DNA of 64,000 nucleotides, taken from the NCBI RefSeq assembly GCF_014207655.1, contig NZ_JACHHJ010000001.1, forward strand, positions 124,001 through 188,000. The letters run 5' to 3'. The stretch comes from Geomicrobium halophilum. GTDB taxonomy: Bacteria > Bacillota > Bacilli > Bacillales > Marinococcaceae. Positions 49,305-57,516 of this stretch are shown here, one piece after another. The notes beneath the pieces were generated by a model that searched no databases, had not been told where the DNA came from, and saw only the letters and a list, made by a program, of their open reading frames with translations. The stretch's first letter is position 1; each line of letters opens with the position of its first letter. Position numbers and translations under genes: made by a program.

Positions 49305-50417
49305 ATGACACAATATTCCATTCCGTGTAGTGTCTATCGCGGAGGAACGAGCCGTGGTCTGTTTTTTCACGAGAAAGACTTACCTGCGAATCGCCAGGAA
49401 AAATATCGGGTTTTTCTAGAAGCGATTGATGCCTATAACCCATCACAAATCGATGGACTTGGTAGCGGGACAAGCCATACGAGCAAGGTTGTCGTGATCT
49501 CACCTTCCGGACAAGAAGATGCCGATGTCAACTATACGTTTTACCAAATCGGGATTGGGCAAGAAATTGTCGATGATAAGGGGACGTGCGGGAACTTGAT
49601 GGCTGCTGTTGGCGCGTTTTCCGTCAATGAAAAGCTCGTCGAGCCTTCCGATGGTACTGGTGTAACGGTTCGAGCAGTGAATACAAACATTGGAAAAATC
49701 GTCTCGATTCATGTGCCGGCCGAAAACGGTGCGGCTAAAGTTCAAGGTGCCTTTCAAATGCCCGGAACCGCGATGCCCGGGGCAAAATATACCGTCCGCA
49801 TTCTCGATCCCGGTGGCGGAAAGACCGGCAAAACTTTGCCACTTGGTAGTGTACATGAAGAGAATGACCGGGCTTATTCATTCGTTGACCTCGTGAATCC
49901 CTTTGTCCACCTAGAAGCGAGTGCTTTTCATCTGGATGGAACGGAAAGCAATGCCCGGATTAGCGACAATCAAGACCTGTTGGCTGCACTGGAAATCGTC
50001 CGGGCCGGATCAGCAGTTGCCTCCGGTATGGAGGAGACAATTGAAAATGCACGGAAAGCGCCTGCTGTTCCAAAAGTTACGCTCGTTGCACCTCCGCAGA
50101 CCTACGTTTCTACATCGGGAACAATGATCAACAAGAAGGATATTGATATCATGGCTAAAATGATATCGATGGGAAAGGTACATCGTACTTTTGCCGGCAG
50201 TGGTTTGCTTAATCTTGCTGCCTCGACACTCCTGCCGGGGACAATTCCCAATCGGCTTGTAAGCGCACAGCCAAACGGAGTTGTACGTATTGGACATCCA
50301 GATGGTATCGCAGAGGTGATGGTTTCCCTCAACGATGAGGGAAATGACATTTCCTCTGTTGGATTAAACAGAACGGCACGGCTGATTATGAAAGGGGAAG
50401 TATATATTCGTGCATAG
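49305..50417 (+). CDS. prpF: PrpF-family isomerase (aconitate/methylaconitate type)
   Basis: PrpF proteins have a diaminopimelate epimerase-like fold and move double bonds in compounds such as 2-methyl-trans-aconitate or 4-oxalomesaconate. The 370-residue protein starts MTQYSIPCSVYRGGTSRGLFF, cut here at the core YRGGTSRG. It has DGLGSGTSHTSKV, GTCGNLMAAVGAF with the catalytic Cys region, and LPLGSV. The ATG at 49305 follows AGGAGG. No prpB, prpC or prpD gene is nearby, so a methylcitrate cycle is not supported. Next to a CitMHS transporter, conversion of trans-aconitate to cis-aconitate for the TCA cycle is a reasonable guess. Confidence 0.85.
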   Translation: MTQYSIPCSVYRGGTSRGLFFHEKDLPANRQEKYRVFLEAIDAYNPSQIDGLGSGTSHTSKVVVISPSGQEDADVNYTFYQIGIGQEIVDDKGTCGNLMAAVGAFSVNEKLVEPSDGTGVTVRAVNTNIGKIVSIHVPAENGAAKVQGAFQMPGTAMPGAKYTVRILDPGGGKTGKTLPLGSVHEENDRAYSFVDLVNPFVHLEASAFHLDGTESNARISDNQDLLAALEIVRAGSAVASGMEETIENARKAPAVPKVTLVAPPQTYVSTSGTMINKKDIDIMAKMISMGKVHRTFAGSGLLNLAASTLLPGTIPNRLVSAQPNGVVRIGHPDGIAEVMVSLNDEGNDISSVGLNRTARLIMKGEVYIRA

Positions 50418-50431
50418 ACTTCTTTAAATTT

Positions 50432-50473
50432 CAATATCCCGACCCACTTTCAGTGTGGGCTGGGATTTTTTTA
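50432..50473 (+). terminator. Terminator after prpF
   Basis: A stem pairing ATCCCGACCCAC with GTGGGCTGGGAT is followed by seven T residues. Confidence 0.85.
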
Positions 50474-50737
50474 ATACCAAATTCACTAGCGTTGCATAAA
50501 TATAGTAAGAAATCGAGCGAAAAAAGATAACTTTGAACAAAGGGTCGCTCTGTTCATTTGGTAATTTTATACAATAGCGTCTAATCTTCCATTTATTTTG
50601 ATGGATCTGTTTGTAACTCTAGTGATGCAGTTACTATGAAAAATGCGTTAGCTAAAGAAGTGGAATGTATCTTTCCCTGAATTCTTCCATCAAAGGAAAA
50701 GTTCTTAGGCGAATGATCGAGAGCGAGCGAAACTGGA

Positions 50738-50858
50738 TTCGGCGCGGGGGGGTTTTTTCGGCGAAGCAACACGTTTATTCAGCGCGTGACTTAGATAATT
50801 CGGCGCGCCGGGCATTTTATTCAGCGTTTTAGGAACTTTATCGGCGCGCTCGCCGGGC
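50738..50858. repeat. Second, degenerate array of 21-bp TTCGGCG repeats
   Basis: TTCGGCG or TTCAGCG starts at 50738, 50757, 50778, 50799 and 50820, with a worn unit at about 50841: spacings 19, 21, 21, 21 and 21. The variable 14 bases differ between units, unlike the first array at 31630. The stretch lies between the prpF terminator and the thrS promoter and encodes nothing recognisable. Confidence 0.78.
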
Positions 50859-50990
50859 AGCATTAGCCGAAAGAAGAAAGAACTTCTGGCACGGAGCACT
50901 GGAAGTCAAAGCGCGAGCGGCTTGGTGATAAAAAAGCTAGAATGAAGAAACCTTACCGTGGGGATTAGCAAGTGAATAGGATTCGATCGC

Positions 50991-51019
50991 TTGCATTTTT
51001 CTTCGTTTCTCTTTATAAT
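50991..51019 (+). promoter_or_regulatory. Sigma-A promoter for thrS
   Basis: TTGCAT (50991-50996) and perfect TATAAT (51014-51019) with a 17-base spacer, directly before the T-box leader. Confidence 0.88.
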
Positions 51020-51025
51020 ACGGAC

Positions 51026-51265
51026 AATAAAGAAAAGCACGGAAGAGGACACGAGTGTCAGGATACGAATGACAGAGAGAAAAGCCGGCGGCTGAAAGCT
51101 TTTTATTACGGTCTTGATGTCTTACCCCCTCAGAGCTGCAATGAAGAACGGAGTTAGTATTTGTTGCCGTCCCGGGCGTTAACCGGATAAAGCGTCTTGC
51201 CTTTGGCGAGGCACTAGGGTGGAACCGCGGGTTAAGCTCGTCCCTATTTAGGGACGGGCTTTTTT
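51026..51265 (+). promoter_or_regulatory. T-box leader of thrS
   Basis: The leader contains the T-box core AGGGTGGAACCGCGG (51216-51230), whose TGGA pairs with the acceptor end of uncharged tRNA. The terminator GCTCGTCCC/GGGACGGGC (51236-51259) with six T residues follows. The upstream part forms the long stem I. A specifier of ACC type is expected for threonine; ACC at 51124-51126 is a candidate, but I could not fold stem I with certainty. Uncharged tRNA-Thr should allow read-through into thrS. Confidence 0.92.
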
Positions 51266-51310
51266 GTGCTCTTCCTATTTTGTAATAACGTGAAGGAGAT
51301 GAAGAAAAAA

Positions 51311-53242
51311 ATGGCAGAGCAGTTAGCATTAACGTTTCCAGATGGATCTGTAAAATCCTTCGATCAAGGGGTGACATTAGAAGATGTTGCATCGTCCATT
51401 AGCTCAGGCTTAAAAAAACAAGCGGTGGCTGGGAAATGGAACGGGCAATCTGTGGATCTGCGCACCCCGTTAAGCGATGATGGAGAGATCGAAATTTTGA
51501 CGTATAAAGATGATGAGGGGCTGAACGTGTTGCGTCATAGCAGCGCTCATTTATTGGCGCAGGCGGTGAAGCGGCTATACCCAGATGCTAAGTTTGGTGT
51601 CGGTCCTGTTATCGAAGGCGGCTTTTATTACGATATCAAATCAGAGCATACCTTTTCTCCGGAAGATTTACCGAAAATCGAAAAAGAGATGCAACGCATT
51701 ATTGATGAAAATCATGAGATCTTGCGTAAAGAGGTATCTAGGAAGGAAGCAAAAGAGATATTCAAAAACGATGAACTGAAACTTGAACTCCTAGACGACA
51801 TCCCTGAGGGTGAAACAGTTTCCTTATATGAACAAGGGGAGTTCGTTGATCTTTGTCGTGGTGTCCACGTGCCGTCGACAAGTAAGCTCAAAAAGTTCAA
51901 GCTCATGAATATTTCCGGTGCCTACTGGCGAGGTGACAGCAACAATCAGATGTTGCAACGCATTTACGGTACTGCTTTCCCGAAACAAAGTGAGCTGGAT
52001 GAGCACTTGCGTCTGCTTGAAGAAGCAAAGGAAAGAGACCATCGTAAGCTTGGCAAGGAATTAGATTTATTTACGATCGATCAAAAGGTGGGCCAAGGGT
52101 TGCCGTTATGGTTACCGAAAGGGGCGACCATCCGTCGTACGATCGAACGCTACATCGTCGATCTGGAAGAGCGCCTTGGCTATGACCATGTGTACACTCC
52201 CCTTCTTGGCAGTGTGGATCTTTATAAAACATCAGGGCATTGGGAGCACTATCAGGATGATATGTTTCCAGCCATGGAAATGGATAACGAGGATCTTGTG
52301 CTGCGTCCAATGAATTGCCCTCATCATATGATGGTCTATAAACATGATATGCATAGTTACCGGGAGCTTCCACTGCGCATTGCTGAACTAGGTACCATGC
52401 ACCGCCACGAGATGTCCGGGGCACTTGCTGGTCTGCAACGTGTACGTGCGATGACGTTGAACGATGCCCATATCTTCTGTCGCCCTGATCAAATGAAAGA
52501 CGAGTTTTTACGCGTCGTTGATTTGATTCAAAACGTGTACAAAGACTTCGGGATTGAGGATTATTATTTCCGTCTCTCTTATCGGGATCCGGAGGATAAG
52601 GAGAAATACGTAGATAACGACGAGATGTGGGAAAAAGCGCAAATTCTTCTGAAAGAAGCGATGGATGAACGTGATGTGGAATACGTAGAAGCGGTTGGAG
52701 AAGCAGCGTTTTACGGACCTAAGCTTGACCTGCAAGTGAAAACAGCCCTTGGAAAAGACGAAACCCTTTCGACTGTACAATTGGACTTCCACCTTCCGAA
52801 CCAATTTGACCTTACGTATATCGGGGAGGACGGCAAAGAACATCGTCCGGTAGTCATCCACCGCGGAGTTGTTTCAACGATGGAACGCTTCGTTTCATTT
52901 CTCATCGAAGAATATAAAGGCGCGTTTCCGACATGGCTTGCTCCAGAACAAGTACGGTTAATTCCGGTATCCCTTGATGCTCACAGCGATTATGTACACC
53001 AAGTAGAAGAAAGGCTTCAATTTGCAGGCGTTCGAGTAGAAGTTGATGTCCGGGAAGAAAAGCTGGGGTACAAAATTCGGGAAGCGCAAACGCAAAAAAT
53101 TCCTTATACACTTGTTTTGGGTGATCAGGAGCAGGAAGCGTCTGCGGTTAATATTCGAAAACACAAAGAGAAAGAAACGGAGACGAAATCGCTGGATGCA
53201 TTTGTCGATCACATTTCTAGTGAGATCCAAAAAGGACAATAA
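51311..53242 (+). CDS. thrS: Threonyl-tRNA synthetase
   Basis: ThrRS charges tRNA-Thr. With the start at 51311 ([17 protein letters not shown]) the protein has 643 residues, the Bacillus length. It has the TGS domain (1-62) and the editing domain with [18 protein letters not shown] and the zinc-like H-x3-H and C-x3-H residues ([12 protein letters not shown]). The class II core follows, with motif 2 [10 protein letters not shown], the catalytic zinc Cys in RPMNCPHH, and motif 3 ending [11 protein letters not shown]-terminal anticodon domain follows. An in-frame ATG at 51299 touches the ribosome site and is less likely. It is T-box controlled. Confidence 0.95.
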   Translation: MAEQLALTFPDGSVKSFDQGVTLEDVASSISSGLKKQAVAGKWNGQSVDLRTPLSDDGEIEILTYKDDEGLNVLRHSSAHLLAQAVKRLYPDAKFGVGPVIEGGFYYDIKSEHTFSPEDLPKIEKEMQRIIDENHEILRKEVSRKEAKEIFKNDELKLELLDDIPEGETVSLYEQGEFVDLCRGVHVPSTSKLKKFKLMNISGAYWRGDSNNQMLQRIYGTAFPKQSELDEHLRLLEEAKERDHRKLGKELDLFTIDQKVGQGLPLWLPKGATIRRTIERYIVDLEERLGYDHVYTPLLGSVDLYKTSGHWEHYQDDMFPAMEMDNEDLVLRPMNCPHHMMVYKHDMHSYRELPLRIAELGTMHRHEMSGALAGLQRVRAMTLNDAHIFCRPDQMKDEFLRVVDLIQNVYKDFGIEDYYFRLSYRDPEDKEKYVDNDEMWEKAQILLKEAMDERDVEYVEAVGEAAFYGPKLDLQVKTALGKDETLSTVQLDFHLPNQFDLTYIGEDGKEHRPVVIHRGVVSTMERFVSFLIEEYKGAFPTWLAPEQVRLIPVSLDAHSDYVHQVEERLQFAGVRVEVDVREEKLGYKIREAQTQKIPYTLVLGDQEQEASAVNIRKHKEKETETKSLDAFVDHISSEIQKGQ

Positions 53243-53251
53243 GTTCGCCAT

Positions 53252-53671
53252 ATGAATATTGAATCGGTAGATTATGAAAGCACGAAAGATGCGATTGTCC
53301 GGCATCTACAAGCCGATACAAAAGTGAAACGGCCAGCATTTGTGAATAGGGAAAAGAAACTGATCGGTTTCGCGGCCTATGAGAAAGGCGAAATCGTAGC
53401 TGGAATTAACGGAGAGATTTTTTGGAACAATATGCATCTCTCTCTTCTCTCCGTTAAACATTCCTATCAAGGCCAGGGATTGGGGAAAGCACTGCTAAAG
53501 AAAATGGAAGAAGAAGCAATGGTTCATTCCTGCCGCATGATGTATGTAGAAACGATGAGTTGGCACGCGCCAGACTTTTACAGAAGGTATGGTTTTGAAA
53601 TCGTAGGAACGTTGGATGGCTACCCAATAGAAGGTGAATGTCAATATTACATGCGAAAATGGTTGGTATAG
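53252..53671 (+). CDS. GNAT family acetyltransferase
   Basis: This 139-residue GNAT protein has IVAGINGEIFWNNMHLSLLS. Motif A is VKHSYQGQGLGKALLKKMEE, with the acetyl-CoA loop Q-x-x-G-x-G-K. The C-terminus carries MMYVETMSWHAPDFYRRYGF. It starts ten bases after thrS at an ATG without a strong ribosome site of its own and ends with a terminator, so it may be read through from thrS. The substrate is unknown. Confidence 0.85.
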   Translation: MNIESVDYESTKDAIVRHLQADTKVKRPAFVNREKKLIGFAAYEKGEIVAGINGEIFWNNMHLSLLSVKHSYQGQGLGKALLKKMEEEAMVHSCRMMYVETMSWHAPDFYRRYGFEIVGTLDGYPIEGECQYYMRKWLV

Positions 53672-53676
53672 TTGGT

Positions 53677-53711
53677 AGAAGAAGGCTTTCCGGTAGCGGA
53701 GCCTTCTATTT
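53677..53711 (+). terminator. Terminator after thrS and the GNAT gene
   Basis: AGAAGGCTTTCC pairs with GCGGAGCCTTCT around GGTA, followed by ATTTTTG. Confidence 0.82.
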
Positions 53712-53783
53712 TTGAATGAGAGTTCCATTTTGTGAAAAACTAGGAAGAGCCGACATGCATCCTTTAAAAAACGGAGGGATCCT

Positions 53784-54551
53784 ATGTTTACATTTTCACA
53801 AGCTATCGTCCGCCAAGTAGGGAACAGCTACGTCGACGGTTTAACCGACTACGATTTAGGGACGCCAGATATTGAAAAAGCACGTGAGCAACATCAACAA
53901 TACGTGGAAGCGTTGCAATCCTGCGGGCTTCGTGTAACGGTTCTTGAGCCAGATGAAGAACATCCTGATTCCATTTATGTTGAAGACCCTGCCGTGGTAA
54001 TTCCGGAATGCGCAATTTTGACAAACCCGGGAGCCCCAGCGAGGACGGAAGAAAAATATGAAATGGAGCCGGTCTTGAAACGGTTTTACGAAAAGGTCGA
54101 AGTCATGAATACACCTGGATACTTGGACGGCGGGGATGTCATTCAGGTAGAAGATCATTTTTATATTGGCCTTTCTGATCGAACAAACGAGGATGGTGCC
54201 GAACAATTTCGAGACATTGCGGCAAAGTATGGATATACGACTTCTTTTATCCCCGTCAATAATTTTCTTCATTTAAAGACAGGCGCAACCTATATTGGGG
54301 ATCAACATGTGCTTGTGGCTGGAGAATTCATCGAGGGACCTGCTTTCTCATCACTTAAAAAAATTGTCGTTCCAGACGATGAAGCATACGCGGCCAACTG
54401 TCTTCGTATCAACGATTGTATCTTAATGCCAAAAGGGTACCCTGATACATACAAACAAGTAGCGGGTCTCGGATACCCTATCATTGAATTAGAGGCGTCG
54501 GAATTCCGGAAAAAAGAGGGAAGTTTGACTTGTCTTTCGCTAAGGTTTTAA
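53784..54551 (+). CDS. Dimethylarginine dimethylaminohydrolase-like protein
   Basis: This 255-residue protein belongs to the DDAH branch of the guanidino-group-modifying superfamily, which hydrolyses methylated arginines to citrulline. The active-site residues are visible: Asp/Glu in DSIYVEDPAVV, His163 in NFLHLKTGATY, and the nucleophile Cys250 in GSLTCLSLRF at the C-terminus. GYLDGGDVI is also conserved. Related enzymes act on other guanidines, so the substrate is not certain. AACGGAGGG precedes the ATG. It stands alone between the thrS terminator and the purine permease gene on the opposite strand. Confidence 0.88.
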   Translation: MFTFSQAIVRQVGNSYVDGLTDYDLGTPDIEKAREQHQQYVEALQSCGLRVTVLEPDEEHPDSIYVEDPAVVIPECAILTNPGAPARTEEKYEMEPVLKRFYEKVEVMNTPGYLDGGDVIQVEDHFYIGLSDRTNEDGAEQFRDIAAKYGYTTSFIPVNNFLHLKTGATYIGDQHVLVAGEFIEGPAFSSLKKIVVPDDEAYAANCLRINDCILMPKGYPDTYKQVAGLGYPIIELEASEFRKKEGSLTCLSLRF

Positions 54552-54727
54552 ACAGAAGGGTGGCCAGGGCTAAATATCTACTTTTTGATCAAGACGGCAC
54601 ATGCCGTTTTCTAGTCAACACAGCCCGGCTCACCTACTCATCATCAATGAACGCATCCTGTGGAATAAAATGGATGATCTTACGTCGTTCGTCATTTAAG
54701 ACGGCCAACTACTTTCATAAGCAAGAT

Positions 54728-56080
54728 CTATACCAACCAAATAAAATACACGATAAAAATAACGAGCAAAAAATACATGATAGGATGAATTTCTTTGTAA
54801 GCCCCTTTTACAATTTTTAAAATAGGATAAGAGATAAACCCTAATGCAATTCCATTAGCAATACTATAGGTTAGGGGCATGGCAATAATTGTTACGAAGG
54901 CAGGTATGGCATATTCCATATCGCCCCATTTTATTGAGCCCAAAGAAGAGGCCATTAAAACTCCAACAATGATTAATGCGGGAGCCGTAACAGATTCAGT
55001 AACAACTTCCAAAAGCGGTGATAAGAATAAGAACAAGAGAAAGCACCCCGCTGTAACCACTGAAGCAAATCCTGTACGTGCGCCGGCGGCAACACCCGCA
55101 GCAGAATCAATATAAGAATTGGTGTTGGATGTACCTAAGATCGATCCAAGGACAGAAGCGATAGCATCAGCTCCTAATGCTTGTTTAGCCCGTGGTAAAT
55201 GATTATTCTTAAGAAATCCTGCTTTTTTAGCGATTGCGATAAGTGTTCCGGTTGCATCAAAAAAGTTCACGAACAGAACGGTGAAAACTACCGTGAATAT
55301 TTCTGGTTCAAGAACGTTTGGCAGGTGGGTAATGGCTGCACCAAAAGTGGGGGCTAAACTCGGCACGGAAGAAACCACTTGAGAGGGGAGAGGAATTAAC
55401 CCAGTAATGATTCCAGCCGTAGCGGTAATGACCATGCCGAAAAAAATAGCAGCATGAACCCCCCGCACCATCATTACGGCAGTTACAACAAAACCAAACA
55501 TAGCCAATACAGTAGTCGGATCAGTAAGTACACCGAGCGTCAGTAGCGTTTCACCATCTGCAGCAACAATTCCTGCATTTTGTAATCCAATAAAGGCGAT
55601 AAACAATCCGATACCCGCAACAGTCGCTTCCTTTAATTGGGGAGGAATAGCATTGAGAACCTTTTCTCTTAATCCCGTTAATGTCATAACGAGGAAGATC
55701 AATCCTGCTACCAGCATACCAGCAAGTGCAGTCTCCCACGGAACTCCCATACCTATGACAATCGTGTATGCAAAAAACGCATTCAAACCCATCCCGGGTG
55801 CTAACCCAATCGGATAATTGGCCCACAAGGCCATAATAATACACGAAATAGCTGCCGTAAGGCCTGTAGCCACAAACACAGCCCCATCATCCATCCCTGC
55901 ATCACTTAAAATCGCTGTGTTAACAAACAGTATATACGACATAGCCATGAAGGTTGTTACTCCACCTATGGTTTCCCTTTTGAAATTCGTATTTCTTTCT
56001 CTGAAACCAAAATATTGTTCAATTTTATTCCCTTTTGGTTCTTTGTTTTTTTGAATTTGAGGTTCTAAGTTTGAATTCAT
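54728..56080 (-). CDS. Guanine/hypoxanthine permease, AzgA-type NCS2 family
   Basis: This 450-residue protein of about 13 helices belongs to the AzgA branch of nucleobase transporters, like PbuG and PbuO of B. subtilis, which import guanine and hypoxanthine. Signatures include GVTTFMAMSYILFVN, GLAPGMGLNAFFAYT, FFDATGTLIAIAKKAG and GTSNTNSYIDSAAG. The ATG at 56080 has GGAGG upstream; a longer start at 56113 lacks support. I looked for a purine riboswitch in its short leader and saw none. It lies beside the xanthine dehydrogenase operon on the same strand, consistent with uptake of its substrates. Confidence 0.9.
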   Translation of the reverse strand: MNSNLEPQIQKNKEPKGNKIEQYFGFRERNTNFKRETIGGVTTFMAMSYILFVNTAILSDAGMDDGAVFVATGLTAAISCIIMALWANYPIGLAPGMGLNAFFAYTIVIGMGVPWETALAGMLVAGLIFLVMTLTGLREKVLNAIPPQLKEATVAGIGLFIAFIGLQNAGIVAADGETLLTLGVLTDPTTVLAMFGFVVTAVMMVRGVHAAIFFGMVITATAGIITGLIPLPSQVVSSVPSLAPTFGAAITHLPNVLEPEIFTVVFTVLFVNFFDATGTLIAIAKKAGFLKNNHLPRAKQALGADAIASVLGSILGTSNTNSYIDSAAGVAAGARTGFASVVTAGCFLLFLFLSPLLEVVTESVTAPALIIVGVLMASSLGSIKWGDMEYAIPAFVTIIAMPLTYSIANGIALGFISYPILKIVKGAYKEIHPIMYFLLVIFIVYFIWLV

Positions 56081-56192
56081 ATTTTTCCTCCATTGTGTAC
56101 AATTATAAATCACGTTAAAAGTAACGCACCCTCCTGGTGGGATATCTAAACTGACTTAGAAGAAGCCTCTAGAAACATTACGTTTCATTAAA

Positions 56193-56303
56193 AGGTTGTT
56201 CAAAGAATCCGGGAAAACAGCTTTCTATCTCTTCGTCGTTACTAGCAGGATGCTCGAACTTGCGTCTCCTTGACTCTTTATTCCTTCTTTCTGAACACGC
56301 TCT
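56193..56303. repeat. MITE-like element, copy D (short, with target duplication)
   Basis: This 111-bp element starts AGGTTGTTCAAAGAATCCGG and ends CTGAACACGCTCT, matching the two ends of copy A read in reverse. It shares AGCAGGATGCTCGA with copy B2. TTAAA flanks it at 56188-56192 and 56304-56308. It lies between the permease gene and the xanthine dehydrogenase operon. Confidence 0.75.
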
Positions 56304-56350
56304 TTAAACACTTAAAGAGCGGTTTTCCCAGGGATAGAATTATAAGTCTT

Positions 56351-56680
56351 TTATGAGTGATAGGGGAGGGTTGATTCGATAAACACATCCATAATCCCTC
56401 CGCAAATTCCGCCATCTTCATAAAGAAGGCCTTCTGTTAGGTCAACTTGGTGCTGTTGAGGTTTTCCTGTTTCAATAACAAGAAGTGCTTTTTCAATGAC
56501 TTCACCTTCACCGCAGCCACCGCCAATTGTGCCGTGCAATTTACAGTCGGGATAAACAATCATTTTTGTGCCTGTTTTTCTAGGAGTGGACCCTTTTGTC
56601 CGTATGACAGTAGCTATAGCTGCTTTTTGTCCTTGCTTACGGAGAGACATCACTTTCTCATAAAAATCTAGATGATTCAT
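56351..56680 (-). CDS. XdhC/CoxI-domain protein (small, N-domain only)
   Basis: This 109-residue protein consists only of the XdhC/CoxI domain: MSLRKQGQKAAIATVIRTKG, then GSTPRKTGTKMIV and GTIGGGCGEGEVIEKA, the conserved G-G-G-C-x-E/G signature. XdhC-type proteins bind and hand over the sulfurated molybdenum cofactor to xanthine dehydrogenase. Normally this domain precedes a Rossmann domain in one protein; here the two parts are separate genes in reversed order. The start overlaps the stop of the preceding gene by 4 bases. It is the last gene of the operon. Confidence 0.85.
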   Translation of the reverse strand: MNHLDFYEKVMSLRKQGQKAAIATVIRTKGSTPRKTGTKMIVYPDCKLHGTIGGGCGEGEVIEKALLVIETGKPQQHQVDLTEGLLYEDGGICGGIMDVFIESTLPYHS

Positions 56681-57510
56681 TTTCTATCCCTCTCATAAAA
56701 TTTCAGTTTTTCATAGTCCTGGATTTTCTCTCGCTTTGATCGACCGGGCGAGCTGTTTTGGACTTTTAATATTTCCGCCATAATGCTGATAGCAATTTCA
56801 GCGGGTGACTGGGCTCCGATATCCAATCCAACGGGTGAGTATATGTTTTTAAAATGATGATGGGTAAATTCACTTTTAAGCTGTTCAAAAACACCGGCAA
56901 TGCGCCTTCTGCTTCCGATCATTCCGATATATGTTGTTCGTTCTTGAGCTTTCAGTTGTTCTTCGCGTTTGAGTAATTCCTGTAGACTGATGACATCGAA
57001 CTTGTGTCCACGGGTAAGAAGTAAAATGTAAGTTTTAGGTGTGATACGGACTTCTCTGAAGAAATCAAGATAAGACATGCAAATAACCTCATCGGCTTCC
57101 GGGAATTTTTCGCGATTTGCAAATGCCTTTCGATCATCAATAACAGTGACATAGAACCCGAGCATTCGTCCAATTTTCTCCACGGGTTCAGAAACGTGTC
57201 CCGCCCCAGCTACAATTAGACGGGAAGGGGCAGGGAAGACTTCGATGTAACATTCTACTTTTGCCGTTTCCCATGGAAATGTAATGGACTTTGTTTGTTG
57301 TTTCAATAACAATGGCAGGCCATGGGCAACCAGCTCATTGGAAAAAAGTTTTGAGTATGCATTGTCGCTAAATATGCTCCCGTCAGACCAAAGTAACGAT
57401 TTTGTCCCAATTAGATGAATGTTGGTGTGTGAAGTTATCGTCATCAAGGCAACCTCATGTTGCTTCTTCAGTGACTCAGACAACTTCTCAAATAGTTTGG
57501 TGCTGAGCAA
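56677..57510 (-). CDS. pucA: XdhC-family maturation factor with Rossmann domain
   Basis: The 277-residue protein has a C-terminal XdhC Rossmann domain (from about 95) with LIVAGAGHVSEPVEKIGRML, FYVTVIDDRKAFANREKFP, LLLTRGHKFDV, YIGMIGSRRR and SPVGLDIGAQSPAEIAISI. The first 95 residues look like a worn CoxI domain (VALMTITSHTNIHLIG) without the usual G-G-G-C motif. It probably acts with the 109-residue partner that follows it in molybdenum cofactor insertion. B. subtilis PucA combines both parts. It starts seven bases after the molybdenum-subunit gene. Confidence 0.85.
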   Translation of the reverse strand: MLSTKLFEKLSESLKKQHEVALMTITSHTNIHLIGTKSLLWSDGSIFSDNAYSKLFSNELVAHGLPLLLKQQTKSITFPWETAKVECYIEVFPAPSRLIVAGAGHVSEPVEKIGRMLGFYVTVIDDRKAFANREKFPEADEVICMSYLDFFREVRITPKTYILLLTRGHKFDVISLQELLKREEQLKAQERTTYIGMIGSRRRIAGVFEQLKSEFTHHHFKNIYSPVGLDIGAQSPAEIAISIMAEILKVQNSSPGRSKREKIQDYEKLKFYERDRK

Positions 57511-57516
57511 TTATGA

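Noticed and set aside
56081-56187. Possible purine riboswitch before the permease gene
   Set aside because: The short minus-strand leader lacks the conserved J2/3 and L3 sequences and a P1 stem; only the pucE leader carries the aptamer.
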